Part shown: positions 6,829 to 13,827 of the stretch, piece by piece
How the letters are laid out: each line of letters starts with the position of its first letter
How positions within the stretch are numbered: the first letter of the stretch is position 1
Source: Dehalococcoidia bacterium
GTDB lineage: Bacteria > Chloroflexota > Dehalococcoidia > Bin125
DNA: 64,000 bases
Direction of reading: 5' to 3'
NCBI GenBank assembly: GCA_022825265.1
Contig: JAJDXE010000004.1
Location: 396,341 to 460,340 of the forward strand
Translations under genes and position numbers: made by a program
The notes under the pieces: generated by a model
The model's database searches: none
Seen by the model: the letters and a program-made list of their open reading frames with translations, nothing else
What the model was told of the DNA's origin: nothing

Positions 6829-6866
6829 CTCGTGCTCCTGTTCAGGTGGTGGGTTCGGGTGGTTGC

Positions 6867-6990
6867 GGTCGCCGAGTCCGGCGACCGTGAAGCCGTGCGG
6901 AAGCACGGTCGGCCAGAGGCCATAGGCAGGCCCTCCGTTTCGTTGAATGGGTGGGGTGGGTTGTCGAGTGGAGGCGGGATGAGTCCCGCC
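6867..6990 (-). promoter_or_regulatory. Three stem-loops upstream of the Rad52-like gene
   Basis: Three perfect or near-perfect hairpins lie in the 175-base gap: GGCGGGA/TCCCGCC at 6973-6990, CCGTGC/GCACGG with a four-base loop at 6893-6908, and GGTCGCC/GGCGACC at 6867-6886. Sequences differ from the ssb and radC modules, but number, order and position relative to the start codon are the same. Confidence 0.55.
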
Positions 6991-7003
6991 CGGGTGGTCG
7001 CTG

Positions 7004-8047
7004 TCAGCGGGCGGCGGCCGCTCGCCTGAGCCGGTCGAGGAAGACCGCGCGGCCCTCCGGGCGCCGGCCCAGTTCGGCCACGTCGGAGACGCCGGGGGGC
7101 AGGCTTACGAGCCGGGTCCGGTGCGCTCCGAGCAGGCCGGCGAGTTCGTTCGCCGCCGTGCCTCCCGCCTCGTCGGCGTCGAAGGCGAGGAAGACGCGGG
7201 GCCGGTCCTGTAGGGAGGAAGCCAGCCTGTCCATCCCCTGTGTACCGAGGGCGGCCACGGCGGGCAGGCCCCAGCCGGCCAGTACGAGCCAGTCGAACAG
7301 GCCCTCGGCGACCACGATCCAGGGCGACGCCGCAGGCAGCCGCGAGAGTCCGAGCACCGGCTTGGCTCCCGGCAGCGCCTGAAAGCGCGGTCTCGCCTGG
7401 GGATGGATCGCCCGTCCGGCGAGCCAGTTGACGCGCCCCCCGATCAACTCGGGGACGACGATCATGCTCCGGAACCGCTCGCGGCCCTCGGAGACCAGGC
7501 CGCTGTCGAGCACGCGCCGTCCGTCGAACCCGGCGTCCGCGAGCCACGAGTGCAACCCGTGCCCGCTCGAGTAACCCAGCCCCAGGCGTCCGGCAGCCTC
7601 GACGCTGATTCCTCGCGAAGCGAGGTAGGCCTGGGCTGGCTCGCAGAGCTCTAGCTGCCGCGCGTAGCAGCGCATCGCCGCCGTGAGCAGGGACGTGTCA
7701 CGGACGGGCGGGGGCGCGGACACCACCGACTCGGGCGGTGGAGGATCCGGCTTCTTCGGCCTCTCGGGCGAGTTCTCCAGGCGGCGGATCGCCTCAGGCA
7801 AGTCGACGCCGTCGCTGCGCTGGATGAAGTCCAGCACGTCGCCGCCCAGGCCGCAGCCGAAGCAGTACCACCGCTGGGTGTCGGCGTAGACGGTGAAGCT
7901 GGCCTCGGTCTCCTCGTGGAAGGGGCAGAGGCCCTGGCGTACGCGGCCCCGTCCGCGCAGTTGAACGCCGGCCGCCTCGACGACCGGGCCGAGCGGGTGG
8001 CGTCGCTTGAGCGCGGCGATGTCGACGTTGACGTGCGCGGCAGTCAT
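7004..8047 (-). CDS. Short DNA primase (CHC2 zinc finger plus TOPRIM)
   Basis: The 347-residue protein has a DnaG-type zinc domain with CPFHEE (about residue 39) and YCFGCGLGGDV (about residue 60), then a TOPRIM core with AEGLFDW (about residue 245) and FDADEAGG (about residue 292). It ends after the TOPRIM fold and has no C-terminal helicase-binding domain, so it is about half the length of chromosomal DnaG. It would synthesise RNA primers on the transferred or replicating strand. The ATG at 8047 overlaps the stop of the preceding gene by 4 bases. Confidence 0.9.
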   Translation of the reverse strand: MTAAHVNVDIAALKRRHPLGPVVEAAGVQLRGRGRVRQGLCPFHEETEASFTVYADTQRWYCFGCGLGGDVLDFIQRSDGVDLPEAIRRLENSPERPKKPDPPPPESVVSAPPPVRDTSLLTAAMRCYARQLELCEPAQAYLASRGISVEAAGRLGLGYSSGHGLHSWLADAGFDGRRVLDSGLVSEGRERFRSMIVVPELIGGRVNWLAGRAIHPQARPRFQALPGAKPVLGLSRLPAASPWIVVAEGLFDWLVLAGWGLPAVAALGTQGMDRLASSLQDRPRVFLAFDADEAGGTAANELAGLLGAHRTRLVSLPPGVSDVAELGRRPEGRAVFLDRLRRAAAAR

Positions 8048-8511
8048 CCGGGACCGCCTTTGCGCAGGGGTCTCAGTCCTCTGAGGCTGCGCCGCGAGAC
8101 GAGCTTGCCCGGTCGCCAGCGCATGCCCAGCACGGCGCGGACTTCGAGCGTCTCTTCGTCGTCGAACGGGGTGAGGACCGCGGCCCGTCCGCTCCCCGCG
8201 CGGTAGAGCCGGGCGTCGTCGCCGCCGAAGCGCCGGCGGGCGAGGTCGAGGAACTCGGCGGTGGTCCAGCGAACCTCGCCGACTGTCGCTCCCGTCAGGT
8301 CCAGCTCGGCGAAGACGGCGAGCGCTTGGTCCAGCTCGCCGGTCTGCCGGAGGCGGCGCGCCTCATGGATCGCGCGCGCGGGCGATGTGCAGGCCGGGAC
8401 GGCTGGGTCGAGGCCGAAGACGGCGTCGATCAGCCGGTCGACCAAGTCCTCCAGCGTCGGCCGGGGATCAGTCGAGGTCGAGATGGCGGTCGCGGTGGTT
8501 GCTGCAGTCAT
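8044..8511 (-). CDS. Hypothetical protein coupled to the primase
   Basis: This 155-residue basic protein has a Thr/Ala-rich N-terminal leader, a helical middle containing a TPR-like turn (TGELDQALAVFAEL) and an Arg-rich C-terminal tail. The primase start overlaps its stop, so the two are translated together. It may assist the primase or bind DNA through its tail, but no family is recognised. The start at 8511 follows GGAG after two intergenic hairpins. Confidence 0.6.
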   Translation of the reverse strand: MTAATTATAISTSTDPRPTLEDLVDRLIDAVFGLDPAVPACTSPARAIHEARRLRQTGELDQALAVFAELDLTGATVGEVRWTTAEFLDLARRRFGGDDARLYRAGSGRAAVLTPFDDEETLEVRAVLGMRWRPGKLVSRRSLRGLRPLRKGGPG

Positions 8512-8545
8512 GGCGGTCTCCTTTCATTGCGAACGTGTGACTGCC

Positions 8546-8594
8546 GGTTGTCGTGGGACAACCAAGAAGGGCCGCCTCGCGCAGAGACGGCCCT
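8546..8594 (-). promoter_or_regulatory. Two stem-loops before the primase-coupled gene
   Basis: Arms GGTTGTC and GACAACC at 8546-8563, and AGGGCCG and CGGCCCT at 8568-8594, form two hairpins in the 110-base gap. They are positioned like the modules before ssb1, ssb2, radC and the Rad52-like gene. Confidence 0.5.
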
Positions 8595-8621
8595 GATGGT
8601 GGGGTGAACGGGCGCGAGCGT

Positions 8622-9209
8622 TCAGCGGCGACGGGCCGCCTGCGCGAGCGCCCTGCGCCGGACCAAGACGACGCGGCGGACGAGCCAGCCGGCCCAGCCG
8701 AGACCGAAAGAGTTGAGGGCGACGACCTGGAGGTCGAAGCCCATCGCCAGCGGCGCGGCAAGCAGCAGCAGGACGAACGGCAGGAGGATGACGCTCCAGT
8801 TGCGCTCGCGGCCCTCCTTTGATGAGGATGAGGACGCCGACGCAGGAGGCTCCGTCGCCGTCTCTAACCTGTTCGACGAGTCGGTGGAGACGCCGTAGGC
8901 CGACCAGATCGGCTCGCCCGTGAGCGTCTCCAACCGCTTGATGATCCGCTCGCGCCGGCAGCCGGCGGACTTGCAACGGACATCAATCCCGTCGCCGTCC
9001 GGCCGCTGGCGGAAGGACATGAGGTCCTGGTCCTGTTCCGACTCGTGGCAGACGGCGGCGGTCCAGAACCAGCCCTGCTCGAAGCGGACGCGCTGCTGCG
9101 GCGCAATCAGCTCGGCGATCCGGGCGGCCGAGGGGCCGGTGTAGCGGCTCCTCGTTCTTGTCGTCGTCGTGGTGGTCCTTGTCGACTGGTCTTCGTTCGT
9201 GTCCCCCAT
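8622..9209 (-). CDS. Membrane-anchored hypothetical protein, first gene of the minus operon
   Basis: The 195-residue protein has a Thr/Arg-rich N-terminus, a small domain with a CKSAGC pair (about residue 78), a Ser-rich linker, and two hydrophobic segments near residues 140-160 and 163-178 (VILLPFVLLLLAAPLAM is the first). The C-terminus is strongly basic, suggesting it stays in the cytoplasm. It opens the long minus-strand operon, with AAAGGAGC before the ATG at 9209. It could tether the element's DNA-processing proteins to the membrane; that is inference. Confidence 0.6.
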   Translation of the reverse strand: MGDTNEDQSTRTTTTTTRTRSRYTGPSAARIAELIAPQQRVRFEQGWFWTAAVCHESEQDQDLMSFRQRPDGDGIDVRCKSAGCRRERIIKRLETLTGEPIWSAYGVSTDSSNRLETATEPPASASSSSSKEGRERNWSVILLPFVLLLLAAPLAMGFDLQVVALNSFGLGWAGWLVRRVVLVRRRALAQAARRR

Positions 9210-10083
9210 GCGGCGCTCCTTTCATTGGCGAGTGCTGGTGGTGCGGGGACTCTGGGCTCGGATTGAGGGTGGCGACCAGCGCCGGCATCCGGGGCGCGGG
9301 TCATCGAGGTTGGCGTTGGGGCTGGGTGGGTGGATGGAACTGGACGCAGCCTGGCCAAGTTGGGATGCCGGTCAACCGGTGGACAGGTTGCGATGGGGTA
9401 CTGAACGGGGCCGGAATCGGCGTCGTAAGAGCCGCGGCCGAACACGAAGCAACCGGGCTGCCCTGTGAGCGCAGTCCGGTCGGGTGAGCGTTGGCTCAGC
9501 GAGCGGGCGGTCGGTGCGGATCACTTCTTGCACGACCGCCGAGGTCAGTTCCCGCGTTCTGGACTGGCACTCAGGAGAGCAAGGCTCGATCATCTGAGTC
9601 AGTCCGCGCAGCGGGAGCCGCGCTTGTCCTTCAGTGGCGCCGCGTCTCAGATGAGCAAGGCTCGAATGCAGAGATGCGGTTCCGGGTCGAGGACGAACCC
9701 GCCAGTTTTCTCAGGAGGAAACACTGGCAAAAGCCTGAAACCACCTCCAGTAGTAGGCCCTGCCAAATGGGATGGCAACGTGAATCCCATCAGCCTGGTG
9801 GAATCGCTTGCTCCGGTTTGACGCTGATGTGCCGCTGATGTGCCTGGTGTTACCTACCGCCGTCGACCCCACCCCCGCAGGGTCAGCACCCGGAAGCCTC
9901 GCCCGAACCCTACGCAGCCGACAGTGCGGCGGAGAGTTTGGCGCGAGATCCGCCGCGTCTCGCGGTCGTTGGCGCTGGAAAAGACGGTAGTCCTGTAGGG
10001 GGAGAGAGGGGGCGGCGCGGCTCAGCCGACTCGGCTCGGCTTGGCCCGACTATGGGACTAGGGGCCAGGCTCGCGATCAGCGA
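9210..10083. other. Structured non-coding gap at a strand switch
   Basis: This 874-base gap lies between the start of one minus-strand operon and the stop of the next minus-strand gene. No ORF in it has convincing codon use or a start site. It holds a repeated 13-mer (GAGCAAGGCTCGA at about 9573 and 9651) and a run of stem-loops at 9700-9790, including CCAGT...ACTGG enclosing AGGAGG, GGCAAAAGCC, TGCCA/TGGCA and TGGGAT/ATCCCA. Promoters of the minus operon must lie at its left side. An origin of transfer, replication origin or small RNA are all possible. Confidence 0.45.
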
Positions 10084-10659
10084 TCAGCGGTCAGAAGGCG
10101 GGGTCAAGCCGAACCTCGTGGTCGAGGTGACGACCGGCGTCGTGGGAGCTGAAATCGGCGTCGCGGAACCGGCCGCCGGCGGGCTTGCCGAGGCCGCTTC
10201 AGATACAGAATCACCGGAGGCCTCGGAAGCGTGGGAAGCCTCGGTTGAGCGCAGCCGCCAGTGGTTGCGGCCGGTGTTCTCAAGCTCGCCCGTCTCCTTG
10301 AGCCGCTGCAGGGCGGACTGCAGCGTCGGCATCGGCTTGGCCGAGCGCGGCGCGGCGTCGTGCTGCTCCAGGTAGGCCAAAATCTTCGTGGCGTGGACCG
10401 GCTCGCCCTGCTGACCGAGGAACTCGCGAATCTTGCTCGTGATCAGCCCGCGCGGCGAGCGGGAACGCTTGGCCGCTGGTTCAGTCCGCCGCGCCGTGCG
10501 CCGCGCTCGGGGCTTGTCGGCTGCTGGCGGAGGCGAGACGGTGGCGGACTCCAGGGTCAGCAGTTCCTCGACCAACCGGCGCCGTTCCGCGAGCCGGTCC
10601 AACTCGGCCTGGATGCCGTCGAGTTCGGAGCGCAGTCGATCGGCGAAGGGGTCGGCCAT
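10084..10659 (-). CDS. Winged-helix-like DNA-binding protein
   Basis: The 191-residue protein starts with a coiled coil (SELDGIQAELDRLAERRRLVEEL), followed by a basic Arg/Lys linker, and then a winged-helix-like region (LITSKIREFLGQ through SALQRLKETGELENTGRNHWRL, about residues 72-137). That pattern of helix, helix, then a beta-wing with Gly-Arg-Asn resembles DNA-binding domains found in plasmid regulators. The C-terminus is a low-complexity Ser/Ala/Pro tail. It could be a regulator or partition-type protein of the element. The start at 10659 has AGAGAGGA upstream. Confidence 0.6.
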   Translation of the reverse strand: MADPFADRLRSELDGIQAELDRLAERRRLVEELLTLESATVSPPPAADKPRARRTARRTEPAAKRSRSPRGLITSKIREFLGQQGEPVHATKILAYLEQHDAAPRSAKPMPTLQSALQRLKETGELENTGRNHWRLRSTEASHASEASGDSVSEAASASPPAAGSATPISAPTTPVVTSTTRFGLTPPSDR

Positions 10660-10893
10660 GCGGATGGTCCTCTCTGCGGCGGAGTTCGCGTCGGCGTCCG
10701 GCGCGCGGCGGCTGCACGTCGGGTTCAGGATAGGGATGCGCCCATCGACCGCCCCATGCGCGCCCAGTCCACGGCCTGGCAGCGGGCGAAGCTACGATCA
10801 TTGGGCCCGCCGACACGCTCGATGGGCGGATTCGGGGCAACGGGCGCAGAGGCGCAGAGGCGCAGAGGCGCAGCAAAGCTTGGGGCGACCTTG

Positions 10894-11700
10894 ATGGATG
10901 GTGTCGGCGGTTCCCTCTTGCTCACGCTGTCCTCCGGCATCGACCTGGAATGGTGGACCGCACTCGTGCTGGCCGCCGCCGGCGTCCTGGGCGGCTTCAT
11001 CAACACCGTGGCCGGCGGCGGCTCGATGTTGACCGTCCCCGCCTTGATCTTGTTGGGCCTGCCCGCGGACGTGGCCAACGGCACGAACCGAGTCGGCATT
11101 CTCCAGCAGTCGTTGACCGGCGTTCGGGGATTCAACGAGGCCGGCAAGCTGGATCGCTCGGCGATCCTGCCGATGCTGGCGCCAACGGTATCGGGCGCGG
11201 TGTTGGGGGCCCTGGCCTCGGTCTGGCTGGATCCCGCCGTCCTCAAGTTCGTCCTGCTCGGCGCGATGATCGCGATTGCCGCGCTGATGCTGCTGTTCCC
11301 GGATGTGATTGCTCCGCCGGAGGGAACGAAGACCTACAGCCTCCGCGAGCGCCCGACCGGCTTCCTGATGCTGTTCGGGGCCGGGCTGTACGGCGGCTTC
11401 GTGCAGGCCGGCGTGGGCTTCGTGCTGATCGCCGCCTTGGCCGCGGGACTGCGCTACGACCTCGTCCGGAGCAACGCCCTCAAGGTGGTCTGCACGGCGC
11501 TGTTCAGCATCGCCTCGCTGACGGTGTTCGTCTCGACCGGCCGGGTGGCATGGATCCCGGGCTTGATCCTGGCCGGGGGAATGACCGTCGGTGCGCTGAT
11601 CAGCGTCAGGTTCGCTCTGACCGTGGAGCAGCGCGTGATCAAGTGGTTGCTGTTCGTGATGGTCTGCCTGACAGCCGGCTCCGCGTTGCTGTTCGGCTGA
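10894..11700 (+). CDS. TauE/SafE family membrane transporter
   Basis: This 268-residue integral membrane protein has about eight hydrophobic segments. Hallmarks of the TauE/SafE (sulfite or organosulfonate exporter, DUF81) family are AAGVLGGFINTVAGGGS near the N-terminus and the repeat-like GLYGGFVQAGVGFVLI near residue 175. These proteins export sulfite, sulfonates or related anions. The gene is flanked by minus-strand genes and is probably cargo of the element. The ATG at 10894 lacks a good Shine-Dalgarno; just upstream is a short GCAGAGGC-type tandem repeat. Confidence 0.88.
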   Translation: MDGVGGSLLLTLSSGIDLEWWTALVLAAAGVLGGFINTVAGGGSMLTVPALILLGLPADVANGTNRVGILQQSLTGVRGFNEAGKLDRSAILPMLAPTVSGAVLGALASVWLDPAVLKFVLLGAMIAIAALMLLFPDVIAPPEGTKTYSLRERPTGFLMLFGAGLYGGFVQAGVGFVLIAALAAGLRYDLVRSNALKVVCTALFSIASLTVFVSTGRVAWIPGLILAGGMTVGALISVRFALTVEQRVIKWLLFVMVCLTAGSALLFG

Positions 11701-12038
11701 GGCCGTGGGCCCAGTTGGCGTGTCACTTCGCGTGCCGGCTGGCGTGTAGGCGGCAGGGCGTCCAAGCGGCCACCTGGCGAGGCGTCTGAGCGGCCACGTG
11801 TCCAAGCGTGGGGCGGCCAGGGCTCAGGCGCGTTCAGGGAGAGCAGAGCGACGCTGGCGACCCAGCGTGGTCGATGACTCCCCCCAACCCCTGCCGAATC
11901 AGCAAGCGCACCCCATCAACGGGACCGGCGGGGCCGGGGCCAGCGCAGACGCTCAAGCAGACCCCACAGCCCCCACAACCCCAGGGTCAGCAGCCGCAGG
12001 CCCCAGTGCCGCAGCTGCGCCCTGCGCCGCTCGCCGGA
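11701..12038. other. Gap with a duplicated 3' gene end
   Basis: No intact gene is seen. Bases about 11949-12035 are a direct repeat of about 12551-12635, the 3' end of the coiled-coil gene at 12529-13524. Translated on the minus strand, the repeat gives RRAQLRHWGLRLLTLGLWG, nearly the C-terminal tail of that protein. It is therefore the remnant of a second copy of the gene end, created by a roughly 600-base duplication spanning the small membrane gene. Confidence 0.6.
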
Positions 12039-12509
12039 TCATTCTTTGATGACCGGAATCGGCTCCGGCCCGGGCTTCACGGCGGACTGGGGCGCCAGCG
12101 GGATGCGGAACGGACCCAACCGATCTGAGCCGGTGATCGAAGATGGTCCCTTGCGCACAGTCATTGCGCCAGCGTTGCGGTGCAGCTCCAGCGCTCCATA
12201 CTTGAACGGCGTACCAAGGGGCGACTCCCGGCTGAGAACGAAGACCCTGGACCACAACTGAGCGAGGTCGTGCGGCACGCTCCTGGCTGTGTACGCCGCG
12301 TGCAGCTCGTCGAAGCGCTGCTCAAGCTGGACGAGCGCGGGCTGAGTTCTGAAGTGCTCAACCTGTTGCTCCAAGCGCCGGCGTGCCCGGCGTTCCTCAA
12401 ATGCGCGCTGGATTCGTTGGCGCTGGCGACTCGCGGTGTTGGTGTTCCAGATGGTGATCACGGCGACGACGATCGCCGCGATGGAACCCAGGATGGTCAG
12501 GACCGTCAT
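12039..12509 (-). CDS. Small membrane-anchored coiled-coil protein
   Basis: The predicted 156-residue protein begins with a single transmembrane segment (TVLTILGSIAAIVVAVITIW), followed by an Arg-rich coiled coil (about residues 30-80) and a C-terminal soluble domain with an FKYGALELHRNAG motif. It is a type II or N-anchored membrane protein with its bulk in the cytoplasm. A longer start at 12563 is possible; I chose 12509 because it places the hydrophobic segment at the N-terminus. It sits between two direct repeats of a neighbouring gene's 3' end. No family is recognised. Confidence 0.5.
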   Translation of the reverse strand: MTVLTILGSIAAIVVAVITIWNTNTASRQRQRIQRAFEERRARRRLEQQVEHFRTQPALVQLEQRFDELHAAYTARSVPHDLAQLWSRVFVLSRESPLGTPFKYGALELHRNAGAMTVRKGPSSITGSDRLGPFRIPLAPQSAVKPGPEPIPVIKE

Positions 12510-12528
12510 CAGCGTGGCCGCTCCTGCG

Positions 12529-13524
12529 TCATGACCGACGCCGACGCTCAAGCAGACGCTCAAGCAGACCCCACAGTCCCAGCGTCAATAGCCGCACGCC
12601 CCAGTGCCGCAGCTGAGCCCGTCGCCGCTCGCGCCGCACCTGTTGCAGCGCCTGGTCGAGCACCCGCAGTTCGCTCTGCCGCCGGATCCCGTCCCAGGGG
12701 CGGTCGGCCGGAGGCAGGGTCAGGCCGTGCCCGCCGACCAGCTCCAGCTCCAGTTGCAGCAGCCGCTCGTCCGCCCTGAGCCGGTCCAGGATGTTGACCG
12801 TCGCCTCCGCCTCAGCTTGTTCACGTCGCCGCCTCGCCTGACGCCATTCGGTAACCGCCTCCATCGCCGCCCCGTAGAACCGCTCCTCCTCCGGTTCCGC
12901 CTCGACGGTGACCAGCTCGGGGTGTTTGGGGTAGTCGGGGTAGCGGCGGTGGGGGACCGCAGTTGTCCTGCTGCTCGACCCTGTCGACTTCGTTGGTACC
13001 GAAGCAGCCGGACGCCCGGCATCCCCGCCCTGTTGAGTGTTCGCGCCTTTGCCCGCCTGTTGCCGTAGCTCCTCCAGCGAAGCCTCAAGTCGCGCCAGCG
13101 CCTCCCGGACCTCGGGCAAGTCCTCCGTCACCGCCCGCTCCAGTTGCTCCAGCCGCTCCGTCCGTTCCAGCCGTTCGAGTTTGTCCACACGCCTCTTGAG
13201 TGCGGCCAGCTGTTGCGCGTTGTCCACCGTATCCACAGCCTGCGCACCAGACTCAAGCATCTCCGCCTCGTGTTTGTCCTCGTACCGCTGCAGGGCCCGG
13301 CTGAGCGGTTCGGTCAGCCGCGCATTTCCCTCGCCCTCGCCCCCTTGCGTTGCCCGGCTCAGGGTGCGCTCGCTGACGCCCAGCAACTCCGCCGTGCGCT
13401 GCCGGCCATGGGCGGCGAGGAGGTCCTGTAGGAGGCCGCCCAGCCGCCCCGCCCTGGGACCCGCGCCCCCCTCCGGTTCGGCCCCCTCGCCCCCGCCGTT
13501 CGTCCCCGCCTCTTGCTCAGTCAC
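12529..13524 (-). CDS. HTH plus long coiled-coil protein with hydrophobic tail
   Basis: The 331-residue protein (GTG start at 13524 after a G-rich tract) has a putative helix-turn-helix near residue 30 (LLGVSERTLSRATQG), a long coiled coil with Leu heptads (RVDKLERLERTERLEQL), a linker containing RRYPDYPKHPEL, a second helical region, and a C-terminal basic-hydrophobic tail (LRHWGVRLLTLGLWGLL). This could be a nucleoid- or membrane-associated DNA-binding protein of the mobile element. It is divergent from the replication-relaxation-type gene, and an iteron array lies between them that may be its operator. The exact start is uncertain. Confidence 0.55.
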   Translation of the reverse strand: MTEQEAGTNGGGEGAEPEGGAGPRAGRLGGLLQDLLAAHGRQRTAELLGVSERTLSRATQGGEGEGNARLTEPLSRALQRYEDKHEAEMLESGAQAVDTVDNAQQLAALKRRVDKLERLERTERLEQLERAVTEDLPEVREALARLEASLEELRQQAGKGANTQQGGDAGRPAASVPTKSTGSSSRTTAVPHRRYPDYPKHPELVTVEAEPEEERFYGAAMEAVTEWRQARRRREQAEAEATVNILDRLRADERLLQLELELVGGHGLTLPPADRPWDGIRRQSELRVLDQALQQVRRERRRAQLRHWGVRLLTLGLWGLLERLLERRRRS

Positions 13525-13645
13525 CGCCGCCCCCCGCCCTTCACGCTGTCCAACGGCTTGAGAACCAGCACGCGCAGATATTGCTTGACACTTTCCCGCC
13601 GCCAGACGGACTTCGCCAGGCAAAACACTGGTCGCCGGCCCCCGC

Positions 13646-13731
13646 TGTCCAGGAGTTGTCCAGTCCGTATTCCTGTACACGGGTGCGGGCTCGGAGGCTG
13701 GACAAAACCTGGACAAAAGCCGGACAACTGG
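13646..13731. promoter_or_regulatory. Iteron array (five CTGGACAA-type sites)
   Basis: Three direct copies lie with an exact 11-bp period: CTGGACAAAA at 13698, CTGGACAAAA at 13709 and CCGGACAACT at 13720. Two inverted copies, TGTCCAG at 13646 and TTGTCCAG at 13656, are spaced 10 bp apart. One-helical-turn spacing indicates cooperative binding of one protein. The array sits in the divergent gap upstream of the replication-relaxation-type gene, so it is either a replication or transfer origin or an operator. Confidence 0.65.
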
Positions 13732-13827
13732 CGTCCCGCAGGCCAGCGTAGTAGAACCGTTCCTGTAGGGCCGACGATGGGCCCGACCTGCGCCAGCACA
13801 ACGAGATGGGCGCGGTTGGAGGCGGCG

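Noticed and set aside
9465..9838. Overlapping plus-strand ORFs in the structured gap
   Set aside because: There is no good ribosome site or normal codon use; two frames overlap and neither is convincing. The sequence is better explained by stem-loops.
10836..10880. Short GCAGAGGC-type tandem repeat before the TauE/SafE gene
   Set aside because: It has about four eight-base units only, far too short for CRISPR, and is most likely simple slippage.
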